DNA of 64,000 bases from contig NZ_JAELXV010000008.1 of the NCBI RefSeq assembly GCF_016427535.1, positions 50,409 through 114,408 of the forward strand, in the 5' to 3' direction. Within the stretch, counting starts at the first letter, position 1, and the number at the start of each line of letters is the position of its first letter. A model generated the notes under the pieces. The model made no database searches. It was not told the DNA's origin and saw only the letters and a program-made list of their open reading frames with translations. Shown one piece after another: positions 17,277-26,028 of the stretch. The stretch comes from Hymenobacter sp. BT559. GTDB taxonomy: Bacteria > Bacteroidota > Bacteroidia > Cytophagales > Hymenobacteraceae. The translations under genes and the position numbers were made by a program.

Positions 17277-18140
17277 TTATAGCAGCGCCTTGATGCGCGC
17301 TGTCAGGCCCTCACTGGCGGCCATCAGCGGCAGGCGCACCTCACCGCCGCACACGCCTTGCAGGGCCAATGCGGCTTTCACACCTACTGGGTTGCCCTCC
17401 TCATACATGAGTGGGTTGAGGCCCACGAAGCCGAAGAGCAGCTGCTGCGCCCGGGCGAAGTCGCCGGCCAGGGCGGCGCGGGTCATATCGCTAAACTTCT
17501 GTGGGAAAGCATTACCTAGGACGGTAATAATGCCCACAGCACCGCACGCGATGAGCGGAACTGTCAGCATGTCGTCGCCGCTCAAGAAAAGAAAATCGGC
17601 GGGCTTCTTAGCCAGGATGGCCAGGCACTGCTCCACGTTGCCGCTGGCTTCCTTGATGCCGATGATGTTGGGGTGCTCGGCCAGGCGCAGGGTAGTGTCG
17701 GCACTCATATTAGAGCCGGTGCGGCCGGGCACATTGTAGAGCAGCAGGGGCCGGGACGCGGCATCGGCCAGGCGCTGGTAGTGCGCTACGATGCCAGCCT
17801 GGCTGGGTTTGTTGTAGGCAGGGCTGGCCGACAAAATGGCCGTGATGCCTTCTAAATCAGTGCTGTGCAGCATGGCTTCAGCGGCAGCGGTGTCGTTGCT
17901 ACCGATGCCGTACACCAGCGGCACCCGGCCGGCCACGTGCTCCTTGGCGATGCGCAGCAGCTCGGCTTTTTCGGCCGTGGTAGTGGTGGGCGACTCGCCC
18001 GTGGTGCCATTAATAACCAGGTACTCCACGCCGCCTTGCAGGGTGTGGTCGAGCAGGCGGCGCCAGCCGGCATAGTCTACCTGAAAATTGGGGGTAAAGG
18101 GCGTCACCAGGGCTACGCCGGTGCCGTGTAGGTTGTTCAT
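17277..18140 (-). CDS. dapA: 4-hydroxy-tetrahydrodipicolinate synthase
   Basis: This 287-residue TIM-barrel enzyme condenses pyruvate with aspartate semialdehyde in the lysine/diaminopimelate pathway (cytosol). Active-site features are all visible: GTTGES with T46/T47, Y109 in SPAYNKP, Y135 in LLYNVPGRTG, and the Schiff-base lysine K163 in IGIKEASGN. The C-terminal region has NPVGVKAAL. It is divergent from the deacetylase gene at 18221 and has its own terminator, so it is not in an operon with other lysine genes here. Confidence 0.96.
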   Translation of the reverse strand: MNNLHGTGVALVTPFTPNFQVDYAGWRRLLDHTLQGGVEYLVINGTTGESPTTTTAEKAELLRIAKEHVAGRVPLVYGIGSNDTAAAEAMLHSTDLEGITAILSASPAYNKPSQAGIVAHYQRLADAASRPLLLYNVPGRTGSNMSADTTLRLAEHPNIIGIKEASGNVEQCLAILAKKPADFLFLSGDDMLTVPLIACGAVGIITVLGNAFPQKFSDMTRAALAGDFARAQQLLFGFVGLNPLMYEEGNPVGVKAALALQGVCGGEVRLPLMAASEGLTARIKALL

Positions 18141-18220
18141 CCGCTGCGGAGGTCGTTAGTTTTGTTACGAAATTACTACTTCGACCGCCCACACCTCTTG
18201 TTGGCGCTTTTTCTATTTCC

Positions 18221-19150
18221 TTGAAAAACTTATTTTCGGCCACCGCCCTGCTGGCCGCGCTGAGCCTCACTGCCTGCGACACCAAAACCGCCACCACCGG
18301 CGAAGCCCGCACTTCTCCTTCGGCCGAAGCGATGGCCGCCCTCAAAAACCCGGAAACGGCCCCTACCTCCGGCGCTGCCGCCGTAGCCGCCGAAGAAGCT
18401 AACGCGACCCCGGCGCCCGACCCCAGCACCATCCCGGCCGCTAAGGCGGCCGACGCGGCCGCTATCCTGGCCCGGCCCCAGGTGCCCATCCTGTGCTATC
18501 ACCAGATTCGGGATTGGACCGGGCGCGACTCTAAGAGTGCCAAAGACTACATCGTACCCATTGCTGCATTTAAGGCGCAGATAAAGATGCTGGCCGACTC
18601 GGGCTACCATACCATTCTGCCCGACCAGCTCTATGCCTACCTCACCACGGGGGCCAAGCTGCCAAGCAAGCCCATCATGCTCACCTTCGATGACACGGAC
18701 CTCGACCAGTTCACCATCGCCCGGCCTGAGCTCGATAAGTATGGCTACAAGGCGGTATACTTCGTGATGACCGTGAGCCTGGGTCGCCCACATTACATGA
18801 CCAAGGACATGGTGAAGCAGCTCTCCGACCAGGGCAACCTCATCGGCTCGCATACCTGGGACCATCACAACGTGAAAAAATACCAGGGCCAGGACTGGGT
18901 GACGCAAATCGACAAGCCCACCAAAACGCTAGAGGAAATAACGGGCAAGAAAATCAAGTACTTCGCCTATCCTTTCGGCCTCTGGAACACCCAGGCTTTT
19001 CCCGAGCTGAAGCAGCGCGGCTTCGTGGCGGCCTTCTCGCTGGCCGAAAAGCGCGACCAGACAGACCCGCTCTTCACCATTCGGCGCATTATTGCCAGCG
19101 GCTACTGGAGCCCGCGTACCCTGCATAACAGTATTGTGCAGAGCTTCTAG
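18221..19150 (+). CDS. Polysaccharide deacetylase (NodB domain) lipoprotein
   Basis: This 309-residue carbohydrate esterase family 4-like protein is exported. The start is a TTG at 18221, the only codon that yields the lipoprotein signal (MKNLFSATALLAALSLTAC). A long Ala/Pro-rich linker reaches about residue 80, then the NodB domain: VPILCYHQIRDW, KPIMLTFDDTDLDQ (Asp pair of the metal site; the usual G after DD is T), GNLIGSHTWDHHNVKKY (H-x3-H), and YFAYPFGLWN. Family members remove N- or O-acetyl groups from peptidoglycan, chitin or exopolysaccharide. It is followed 11 bases later by a small membrane protein gene. Substrate and cell location (periplasm-facing membrane) are inferred. Confidence 0.85.
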   Translation: MKNLFSATALLAALSLTACDTKTATTGEARTSPSAEAMAALKNPETAPTSGAAAVAAEEANATPAPDPSTIPAAKAADAAAILARPQVPILCYHQIRDWTGRDSKSAKDYIVPIAAFKAQIKMLADSGYHTILPDQLYAYLTTGAKLPSKPIMLTFDDTDLDQFTIARPELDKYGYKAVYFVMTVSLGRPHYMTKDMVKQLSDQGNLIGSHTWDHHNVKKYQGQDWVTQIDKPTKTLEEITGKKIKYFAYPFGLWNTQAFPELKQRGFVAAFSLAEKRDQTDPLFTIRRIIASGYWSPRTLHNSIVQSF

Positions 19151-19161
19151 AGCGCTTTGCG

Positions 19162-19488
19162 ATGCGTCTGAAAGCAATTAGAGTTGAGCTGCTATGGTTG
19201 CTCAGTTGCTACGCCTTGGTAATGGTGATATATGGCTTACTAACTGGCATTTGGAGCATCTGGCAAGGCACGCTGGATATTCAGATGCACAACACGTATT
19301 TTGTCATCAATCATGCATTAGCGACAGTACCTCTTTTCGTAGTGATTGCGTGGGTCGTGACCAGTGCCCGGGCCATAGTCGCGCCGCTACGCACGCGCTA
19401 TACCTGGGCAGTACTACTGCTGCTCAATGCACTTATGGTGCTAATTATTCTGCTTATCGTAATGATTAAGAAGAGCATACACAAATAA
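19162..19488 (+). CDS. Small three-helix membrane protein, function unknown
   Basis: This 108-residue protein has hydrophobic segments at about residues 9-34 (VELLWLLSCYALVMVIYGLL), 49-68 and 79-102, and a basic C-terminal tail (KKSIHK). The motif MHNTYFVI after the first helix recalls short membrane proteins of Bacteroidota, but I cannot name a family. Base composition is lower in GC than the flanking genes. It starts 11 bases after the deacetylase gene, suggesting co-transcription and perhaps a role at the same membrane. Confidence 0.65.
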   Translation: MRLKAIRVELLWLLSCYALVMVIYGLLTGIWSIWQGTLDIQMHNTYFVINHALATVPLFVVIAWVVTSARAIVAPLRTRYTWAVLLLLNALMVLIILLIVMIKKSIHK

Positions 19489-19557
19489 ATGGCAGTCGCT
19501 AACAAAGCTTAAACCATACACGGTAGCTTTATTTCTAACCAAAATCCTTAAAATGTT

Positions 19558-19992
19558 ATGGATGAATTTATGCAAGCCGCCATCGCCGAAGCCCGCCTAG
19601 GGCGCTCGCAAGGTGGTATTCCCATTGGCTCGGTGCTGGTGCGCGACGGCAAGCTGGTATCGCGCGGGCACAACAAGCGCGTGCAGGAGCTAGACCCCAT
19701 TGCCCACGGCGAAATGGACGCCCTGCGCAACGCTGGCCGCCAGCGCACCTACCGCGATACGGTGCTCTACACTACCCTGATGCCCTGCTATATGTGTGCC
19801 GGCACCATCGTGCAGTTCAAGATTCCGAAAGTGGTAGTAGGCGAGGCCCGCACCTTTGGCGAGTCGAAAGAATTTCTGGAAAGCCACGGCGTGGAAGTGG
19901 TCATCCTCGACTCGGATGAGTGCGTGGCCATGATGCAGGAGTTTATCGAAGCCGAGCCCACGCTCTGGAATGAGGACATTATGGAGCTATAA
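19558..19992 (+). CDS. Nucleoside/cytosine deaminase
   Basis: This 144-residue zinc deaminase is cytosolic. The zinc site is complete: H50 and catalytic E52 in PIAHGEMDAL, and C77/C80 in MPCYMCAGTI. The C-terminal ends TLWNEDIMEL, and the arrangement FGESKEFLESHGVEV is closest to yeast-type cytosine deaminase (Fcy1-like) rather than to TadA or guanine deaminase. It would hydrolyse cytosine to uracil for pyrimidine salvage. A hairpin terminator follows 28 bases after the stop, so the transcript is short. Confidence 0.85.
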   Translation: MDEFMQAAIAEARLGRSQGGIPIGSVLVRDGKLVSRGHNKRVQELDPIAHGEMDALRNAGRQRTYRDTVLYTTLMPCYMCAGTIVQFKIPKVVVGEARTFGESKEFLESHGVEVVILDSDECVAMMQEFIEAEPTLWNEDIMEL

Positions 19993-20019
19993 AGCATGGC
20001 TTATTGAAAAGCCAGCAAA

Positions 20020-20055
20020 AGCGGGCGCCCCACGCAACGGGGCGCCCGCTTTTTT
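20020..20055 (+). terminator. Intrinsic terminator after the deaminase gene
   Basis: AGCGGGCGCCCC, a seven-base loop, GGGGCGCCCGCT and a run of six T. A matching A-run on the left could let it work in both directions. Confidence 0.9.
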
Positions 20056-20115
20056 GTCCATTCCATTCTAGGAATACCCGTAGCTTTTCTCCACCAATTC
20101 ACTTCCCACTTTTTT

Positions 20116-21714
20116 ATGCAGAAACGTTTCCTCGCGCTGGCCGCTGCTGGCCTGCTGGCCACCCCAGTCCTCGCCCAATCGAAAGACGGCGCCAGCCAAA
20201 CGGCCGAGAAAGTTGACCCCGCCGCTTTAGCTAAAATCAAAGACGAGGGCATGAACCGCTCTAAGGTGATGGAAACCGCTTTCTATCTCACCGATGTGTG
20301 CGGGCCGCGCCTGGCCGGCTCCGATGGCCTATCCCGCGCCAACGCCTGGACCAAAAAGCGCCTGACCGAGTACGGTCTCACTAATGCCAACGTAGAGGCC
20401 TGGGGTGATTTTGGCCGCGGCTGGGACATTGACAAGAGCTACGTGGCCATGACCGCGCCCTACTACCACGCCATGATAGGCGTGCCCAAGGCCTGGACGC
20501 CCAGCACCCCCGGCAGCTTGCGCAAGCAGGTGGTAGTGGTAAAAGCCACCACCGACGCTGACCTAGACAAATACAAAGGCCAGCTGCGCGACAAAATAGT
20601 GCTGCTGCCCGTGGCCGCGCCCTTGCAGCCCAGCTTTGAGCCCGATGCCAAGCGCCTGACCGCGGAAGACTTGCAGAAGCTGGCCGATGCCCCCGCCGCG
20701 ACAGCCGCCGCGGCCGCTAACCGCCCGGCCACCGACCCCGCCATGGCCGAGCGCATGGCTACCCTACGGGCCCAGCGTGAAATGCGCACCAAAATCAGCG
20801 CTATGCTCATGAGCGAGGGCGCCGCCGCTGTGCTCAGCGCTGGCCGCGGCACCGATGGCACTGTGTTCACGACCAACGGTGCGCCCTACGCCGCCGACGC
20901 CAAACCCGTGCTGCCCGAGCTTGAAATGTCGAGCGAAGACCAGCTACGCCTCATCCGCCTTGCCGAGGCCGGCATCCCGGTCGAGATAGAGATGGAAACC
21001 AAAACCCGTTTCCAGACCCAGGACCTGAAGGGCTATAACGTGGTAGCCGAAATTCCGGGCACCGATAAGAAGCTCAAGAGCGAAGTAGTGATGCTCGGCG
21101 GCCACCTAGACTCGTGGCACTCGGCCACTGGCGCCACTGACAATGCTGCCGGCGTGGCCGTGATGATGGAAGCCGTGCGCATCTTGAAAGCCAGCGGCTT
21201 GAAGCCGCGCCGCACTATCCGCATTGCGCTGTGGGGCGAGGAGGAGCAGGGCCTGCACGGCTCGCGTAACTACGTAAAAAATCACTTTGCTGACCCGGCC
21301 ACCATGCAGCTCAAGCCCGACCACGAGAAGCTGGCTGCTTACTTTAACCTTGACAACGGCGCCGGTAAAATCCGCGGCATATACGCCCAGGGCAACGAGG
21401 CCGTGAAGCCCATCTTTACGGCCTGGCTGCAGCCGTTTGTCGACCTAGGGGCCACCACCGTAACCTCGCGCAATACTGGCAGTACCGACCACGTGGCCTT
21501 CGACGCGGTGGGCCTGCCCGGCTTCCAGTTTATTCAGGATGGGCTCGACTACTTTGCCCGCACCCACCACTCCAACCAAGACACCTACGACCGCCTCGTG
21601 GCCGACGACCTCAAGCAGGCTTCGGTAGTAGTGGCCTCCTTCGTATACAACGCCGCCATGCGCGACCAAAAGCTGCCCCGCAAGCCGCTGCCCACACCCG
21701 CTAAGCCGCAGTAG
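20116..21714 (+). CDS. Exported M28-family metallopeptidase (carboxypeptidase Q-like)
   Basis: The 532-residue protein has signal peptide MQKRFLALAAAGLLATPVLAQ. A long insert with the PA-like domain and an Ala-rich stretch (about 190-210) precedes the catalytic domain. The zinc ligands and catalytic residues are visible: H330 in GGHLDSWHS, D342 in ATDNAAG, E375/E376 in WGEEEQG, D413 in NLDNGAG and H459 in GSTDHVAFD. This is an intact di-zinc co-catalytic site. It would cleave peptides or dipeptides in the periplasm or outside the cell. It is monocistronic, with a terminator 22 bases after the stop. Confidence 0.92.
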   Translation: MQKRFLALAAAGLLATPVLAQSKDGASQTAEKVDPAALAKIKDEGMNRSKVMETAFYLTDVCGPRLAGSDGLSRANAWTKKRLTEYGLTNANVEAWGDFGRGWDIDKSYVAMTAPYYHAMIGVPKAWTPSTPGSLRKQVVVVKATTDADLDKYKGQLRDKIVLLPVAAPLQPSFEPDAKRLTAEDLQKLADAPAATAAAAANRPATDPAMAERMATLRAQREMRTKISAMLMSEGAAAVLSAGRGTDGTVFTTNGAPYAADAKPVLPELEMSSEDQLRLIRLAEAGIPVEIEMETKTRFQTQDLKGYNVVAEIPGTDKKLKSEVVMLGGHLDSWHSATGATDNAAGVAVMMEAVRILKASGLKPRRTIRIALWGEEEQGLHGSRNYVKNHFADPATMQLKPDHEKLAAYFNLDNGAGKIRGIYAQGNEAVKPIFTAWLQPFVDLGATTVTSRNTGSTDHVAFDAVGLPGFQFIQDGLDYFARTHHSNQDTYDRLVADDLKQASVVVASFVYNAAMRDQKLPRKPLPTPAKPQ

Positions 21715-21735
21715 GTACCTAGGAAATAATCTGTA

Positions 21736-21775
21736 AGAGTCCCCGCCGAACTAGATTCGGCGGGGACTCTTTCTT
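21736..21775 (+). terminator. Intrinsic terminator of the M28 peptidase gene
   Basis: AGAGTCCCCGCCGAA, a five-base loop CTAGA, the complementary arm, then TTCTT. Confidence 0.9.
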
Positions 21776-21833
21776 GCCTCTTATGTTAGCTCAGTACATT
21801 TGGGCTAGTCAAACTTTCATTACTTACGCTTGC

Positions 21834-22478
21834 CTAAGCGCGCTGCACCAGTTCGGTGAGGCGCTGGCGGGTAATGGTTTGGGTAATGGTGGCGCCTTGG
21901 GGTTCGGGTCCGGCCAGCGAAAAATCGGACTGCGCGGCCAGCCAGGCCACAAAGGCTGCCCAGGTAGGGAACGTCTTGCTGGGCGATAGGGCGCCATCCC
22001 ATACTTCGCCGTATTGGTACCCGGCGCTTGCGCCGCGGGCCAGGCCCATGCCCCCGTAGCCGCGGCAGCTGTGTGCGAGGGTGTTGCCTAGGTCGAGGCG
22101 AGCGGCTACCTGCGCGGCCAGCGCCAGGCCGTAGGGGGTGTGGTCGTGGGAGGCGAGCAACTCGGGCGCGGCGGGCACCACGGTGGCCGGCTTGGGCGTG
22201 CGCAGGTACTGCGCCTGCGCCGTGGCCACGTCAAGCTGAATAGTGAGTTGGGCTGTGTCCTCGTCGTACTGCTCTGCGAGATAGTCGTTTACGAGCAGGT
22301 GAAATTTTTTGCTAAACTCCCAGAAATAAAGCGTTTTTCCCTCGGTATTTTGCCCCGAAAGGCTAAGGCAGGCGCCTGGCTCGCTCACGTCGAAGCGGCC
22401 GTGCTGGCAGCCTGCCGCCGCTAGGCGTTGGCGCAGTACTTCAGTAAGTGCAAGTTGGGCGGCAGAAAAAGAAGGCAT
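21834..22478 (-). CDS. Hypothetical cytosolic protein
   Basis: The product has 214 residues from the ATG at 22478. I do not recognise a family. An N-terminal helical region (SAAQLALTEVLRQRLAAAG) leads to alternating strands with FDVSEPGACLSLSGQ and LYFWEFSKKFHLLVNDYL. The middle contains GLALAAQVAARLDLGN and a Gly-rich segment around CRGYGGMGLARGASAGYQYG. The end has TFPTWAAFVAWLAAQSDFSLAG and ITRQRLTELVQRA. No signal peptide, no membrane helix, no obvious catalytic motif. It is divergent from the molybdopterin-enzyme gene, with 118 bases between. It looks like a real gene from codon use and composition. Confidence 0.6.
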   Translation of the reverse strand: MPSFSAAQLALTEVLRQRLAAAGCQHGRFDVSEPGACLSLSGQNTEGKTLYFWEFSKKFHLLVNDYLAEQYDEDTAQLTIQLDVATAQAQYLRTPKPATVVPAAPELLASHDHTPYGLALAAQVAARLDLGNTLAHSCRGYGGMGLARGASAGYQYGEVWDGALSPSKTFPTWAAFVAWLAAQSDFSLAGPEPQGATITQTITRQRLTELVQRA

Positions 22479-22596
22479 AACACATAAAAAGCGCAGGCGG
22501 GCGGCCAGACCAGGTAGCACCGCCGCAAAACTGCACCGTAACGTCTGAACGCAAATATCCGTCTCTCCATTCCCGCAAATTCTGTTTCGCCCCACT

Positions 22597-24672
22597 ATGC
22601 AAGCCCCCTATATTGGCCAGCCCCACCGCCGCGTCGATGGCCGCCTTAAGGTAACCGGCCAGGCCCGCTACACCGCCGAGCACGCCGTGCCGGGCTGCGT
22701 GCATGGGGTATTAGTAACCAGCACTATCGCGGCGGGTCGCATCACGCATCTCGATACGCAGGCTGCTGCCCAGGCACCCGGCGTGCTAGCCATCGTATCG
22801 CATCTCAACTCCCCTAGGGTGCCCGGCTACGAAAATCCCCGGCCCGATGAGCGGGTGGAGGGCCAGCAACTACGCGTGTTTTTTGACGCTGAAATTCATT
22901 ATAATAACCAGCCCGTGGCCCTGGCCATTGCCAGCACCCTAGCGCAGGCCCAGCACGCTGCCGCGCTGGTGCGCGTGGCCTACGAGCAGGCCGCGCATCA
23001 AACAGACATTACGAAGAACCTAGGGCACCGCTACACCCCCAAGCGCAGCGAAGACTACACCCGCGGCCAGCCCCAGGCCTACAAAACGGCCCCGGTGCAA
23101 ATTGCCCACGAATACCAGACGCCCCTGCAGGTACACAACCCCCTGGAAATGCACGCCGCCATTGCGGAGTGGCAAGGCAACCAGCTGATGGTGTGGAACA
23201 AAACCCAGGCGCCCACCCTGGCTCAAAAGGACCTGATGCAGCTCTGGAACCTGCCCAAGGAAAGCGTGCGGGTGCACTCGCCGGTTGTGGGCGGGGCGTT
23301 TGGGGGCGCTTCGCGTATCTGGCCGCCCGAGATGGCGGCCATCTTGGGGGCCAAGGTGGTGGGGCGGCCGGTGAAGGTGGTGAATGAGCGCGAAAAGGAG
23401 TTTAACATGGTGGGTTATCGGCCCCGCTCGGTGCAGCGCGTGTCCCTAGGGGCGCAGGCCGATGGCACGCTGGTGGGCGTGTCGCACGAGGTGTTTGGGG
23501 CTACCTCGCGCTACGAGCAGTTTACCGAGCGCACGCTGCACCCCACCAAGTCGGGCTACCGCTGTCCCAACGCCGAGCTGACTTACCACCTCGTGCCTCT
23601 CGACCTGAGTACGCCCTGCTGGGCCCGTGGCCCCGGCGAAACCACGGGCTCCTTTGCCCTGGAGTCGGCCATGGACGAACTGGCCTACGCCTTAAACATG
23701 GACCCGCTGGCTTTACGCCTCAAGAATTTTGCCGACCTAGACCCCAATGGCGACCGGCCCTGGAGCACCAACTACCTGCGCGAGTGTTACGAGCGCGGCG
23801 CCGAGAAATTTGGCTGGGCCACCCGCCAGCCTGCGCCCGCCGCCACCCGCGACGGCGACTGGCTGGTGGGCCAGGGCATGGCCATGGGCATTTATAAAGC
23901 CGTGCGCGCCAAGGCCAGCGCCCGCGCCCGTCTGCTGCCCGATGGCACCCTGCTGGTACAAAGCGCCACCGCCGACGTGGGCCCCGGCACCGCCACCATA
24001 ATGACCCAGATAGCCGCCGATGCCTTCGGCACCACTCCCGAAAAAGTGCGTTTCGAGCTCGGCGATGCAGCTTTTCCACCCGCGCCCGGCCAGTTTGGCT
24101 CGCACACAGTGGCCTCGGTGGGCGCGGCGGTGCACGCGGCCTGCACGGCTTTGCGCCAGCAAGTAGCAAACAACTCCACCGCGCCCGCCGAGGTGGTGCG
24201 CGAAGCGCCTGAGGTGCCCGAGAAAGGGGAGAAATCAAGCAAGTCGTTCGGGGCTAGTTTTGTGGAAGTGCGGGTGCACGCCCACACCGGCGAGGTGCGC
24301 GTGAGCCGCGTAGTGTCGGCCATCGACGCAGGGCGCATCATGAATCCCCAAACCGCCCGCAGCCAGGTGTACGGCGCCATCACTTGGGGCCTGGGGCTGG
24401 CCCTGATGGAAGACGCTGTGCTCGACCATCGCCACGGCCGCATCACCAACCACGACCTAGCCAACTACCACGTGCCGGTAAACGCCGACATTCCGCCGCA
24501 AATCGACGTGCTGTTCATCGACAAGCCCGATACGCACCTAGACCCGATGGGCGCGAAAGGCCTGGGCGAAATCGGCATCGTTGGCTTCTGCGCCGCCATT
24601 GCCAATGCCGTGTATCACGCTACGGGCAAGCGAGTGCGGGAGCTGCCGATTACGCCGGATAAGCTGCTGTAG
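22597..24672 (+). CDS. Xanthine dehydrogenase family, molybdopterin-binding large subunit
   Basis: This 691-residue protein resembles the PaoC/YagR-type catalytic subunit. The N-terminal aldehyde-oxidase hammerhead domain (RRVDGRLKVTGQARYTAE) occupies about 1-140; the two MoCo-binding domains follow with VVGGAFGGASRIWPPE, WARGPGETTGSFALESAMDELAYAL, and TADVGPGTATIMTQIAAD. The catalytic Glu is in GAKGLGEIG (about E658), so the active site seems intact. In the usual three-gene operon the [2Fe-2S] and FAD subunits lie just upstream; here the upstream gene is divergent and unrelated, and the gene downstream is an AT-rich lipoprotein. Partners must be encoded elsewhere or the protein works differently. 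The substrate (aldehyde, purine or N-heterocycle) is unknown. Confidence 0.9.
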   Translation: MQAPYIGQPHRRVDGRLKVTGQARYTAEHAVPGCVHGVLVTSTIAAGRITHLDTQAAAQAPGVLAIVSHLNSPRVPGYENPRPDERVEGQQLRVFFDAEIHYNNQPVALAIASTLAQAQHAAALVRVAYEQAAHQTDITKNLGHRYTPKRSEDYTRGQPQAYKTAPVQIAHEYQTPLQVHNPLEMHAAIAEWQGNQLMVWNKTQAPTLAQKDLMQLWNLPKESVRVHSPVVGGAFGGASRIWPPEMAAILGAKVVGRPVKVVNEREKEFNMVGYRPRSVQRVSLGAQADGTLVGVSHEVFGATSRYEQFTERTLHPTKSGYRCPNAELTYHLVPLDLSTPCWARGPGETTGSFALESAMDELAYALNMDPLALRLKNFADLDPNGDRPWSTNYLRECYERGAEKFGWATRQPAPAATRDGDWLVGQGMAMGIYKAVRAKASARARLLPDGTLLVQSATADVGPGTATIMTQIAADAFGTTPEKVRFELGDAAFPPAPGQFGSHTVASVGAAVHAACTALRQQVANNSTAPAEVVREAPEVPEKGEKSSKSFGASFVEVRVHAHTGEVRVSRVVSAIDAGRIMNPQTARSQVYGAITWGLGLALMEDAVLDHRHGRITNHDLANYHVPVNADIPPQIDVLFIDKPDTHLDPMGAKGLGEIGIVGFCAAIANAVYHATGKRVRELPITPDKLL

Positions 24673-24680
24673 CTAGTATT

Positions 24681-25109
24681 TTAATGCAAATTACTTTTTG
24701 GTATAGTATCAATAATCATTTTTCCATAGGTGAATTCGGGTATAGTATCTAGTTTGCCGACTCCCGTGTGAACACTATTCAAACAATTATATGCAATTAA
24801 AATATTTGATTTCTTCTTCTTTATAATAAATGTTGCACTACTCTTTGTCTTGATAATTGTGTCACCCAGTTCCAAGTTATTGTATAAGTAATTGTAAATA
24901 CCATCTATGTCTGTGTAAACTGTCTCTTCACCTGTTATGGGATTTAAGCCTTTGACTATAAAGACATTCCCAATAGGTCCTTTGTCTAAGACAATGATAT
25001 TAGTTTCTTTACTGTAGAATCTTTTCTTATATACCTGGCAAGTAGAAGGTTTATAGCATGAAGCCGCTGAAAATATAAGAGGAAATAGTAGGGGTCTGAT
25101 AAGCTTCAT
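24681..25109 (-). CDS. AT-rich orphan lipoprotein
   Basis: The product has 142 residues with lipoprotein signal MKLIRPLLFPLIFSAASC. The rest is Lys/Ile/Asn-rich: NIIVLDKGPIGNVFIVKG, TGEETVYTDIDGIYNYLYN, and a final GKMIIDTIPKSN. I recognise no family, though the repeating VFIVKG / DGIYNY elements suggest a small beta-rich domain of the carboxypeptidase-regulatory kind. The base composition is strikingly lower in GC than all neighbours, and codons such as ATA and AAT are frequent, which suggests recent acquisition or relaxed selection. It overlaps neither flank and its stop is 9 bases from the converging molybdoenzyme stop. Confidence 0.6.
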   Translation of the reverse strand: MKLIRPLLFPLIFSAASCYKPSTCQVYKKRFYSKETNIIVLDKGPIGNVFIVKGLNPITGEETVYTDIDGIYNYLYNNLELGDTIIKTKSSATFIIKKKKSNILIAYNCLNSVHTGVGKLDTIPEFTYGKMIIDTIPKSNLH

Positions 25110-25121
25110 CTCTAGTAATAC

Positions 25122-25979
25122 TTACCCCAGCTTCTCTTTAAATAGATGGAGCGTGCGTTCCCAGGCCAGCTTGGCGGCCTCGGCATTGTAGCGGGCGGGC
25201 GAGGTATCGTTATTGAACGCGTGGTTGACGCCTTCGTACACGAACAGCTCGTAGGGTGTGTGGGCGGCTTTCAGGGCTGCTTCATAGGCTGGAATGCCGG
25301 CATTAATGCGCTGGTCGAGGCCGCCGTAGTGCAGCATGATGCTGGCTTTTATTTGAGGTACCTCTTCGGCCTTGGGCTGCTGGCCGTAATAAGCCACGGC
25401 AGCGTTGAGGGTAGGGTCGTGCACGGCGAGCTGGTTGGCCAGGCCGCCGCCCCAGCAAAAGCCCACGCAGCCGGTGCGGCCGTTGCAGTCGGGGCGGGCG
25501 CGCAGGTAGGTAAGGGCGCCTAGGTAGTTGTTCAGGTTCTTGGCCGGGTCGAGCTGCCCGATAAGCGTGCGGCCCTGGTCCTCGTCGGTGGGCGTGCCGC
25601 CCACCACGCTCAGCGCATCGACCCCTAGGGCGAGGTAGCCGGCCTGTGCCACCCGCCGCGTCACGTCCTTGATGTGCGGCGTGAGGCCCCGGTTTTCGTG
25701 GATGACGACCACCGCGCCGCGTTTTTTCTTACCCTTGGCGTGCACTAGGTAGCCGCTCACAGTAGCCCCGTCGCCGGGCCAGGTCACGGTTTCTTCGGTC
25801 AGGTTTTCGGCCAGGGGCTGCACGGTGGCGGCGTGGGCATAGCCGGGCTCAAGTACGTTCAGGGCCGTGGCGGCGAGGGCCGCGTTGCCGGCCAGCACCA
25901 GCAGTCGGTCCAGAAACTCTTTGCGCGATAGGGGGCGGTGGGTGTACTCGTCGAAGAGGTTGATGATGCGCTGGTCCAT
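25122..25979 (-). CDS. Dienelactone hydrolase family protein
   Basis: This 285-residue alpha/beta hydrolase has the catalytic Cys in TGCVGFCWGGGLAN, the Asp in LHYGGLDQRINAG and the His in EGVNHAFNND, which is the Cys-Asp-His triad of dienelactone hydrolases. The N-terminus SRKEFLDRLLVLAGNAALAATALNVLEPGYAHA looks like a signal or Tat-like leader with an S-R-K-x-F-L pattern, so export is likely. The family includes carboxymethylenebutenolidase (aromatic degradation) and enzymes of unknown substrates; no aromatic pathway genes are near. The next gene downstream is the AT-rich lipoprotein, 12 bases away. Confidence 0.88.
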   Translation of the reverse strand: MDQRIINLFDEYTHRPLSRKEFLDRLLVLAGNAALAATALNVLEPGYAHAATVQPLAENLTEETVTWPGDGATVSGYLVHAKGKKKRGAVVVIHENRGLTPHIKDVTRRVAQAGYLALGVDALSVVGGTPTDEDQGRTLIGQLDPAKNLNNYLGALTYLRARPDCNGRTGCVGFCWGGGLANQLAVHDPTLNAAVAYYGQQPKAEEVPQIKASIMLHYGGLDQRINAGIPAYEAALKAAHTPYELFVYEGVNHAFNNDTSPARYNAEAAKLAWERTLHLFKEKLG

Positions 25980-26028
25980 GAGGCGAGGGGTAGGGCAGGG
26001 TTACGGCCGCAAGGTATTGCCCGTCTGC

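Noticed and set aside
23720..24464. Long reading frames antisense to the molybdopterin subunit gene
   Set aside because: High GC makes long antisense frames common. The sense frame has full family motifs and the antisense products are Arg/Ala-rich and featureless.
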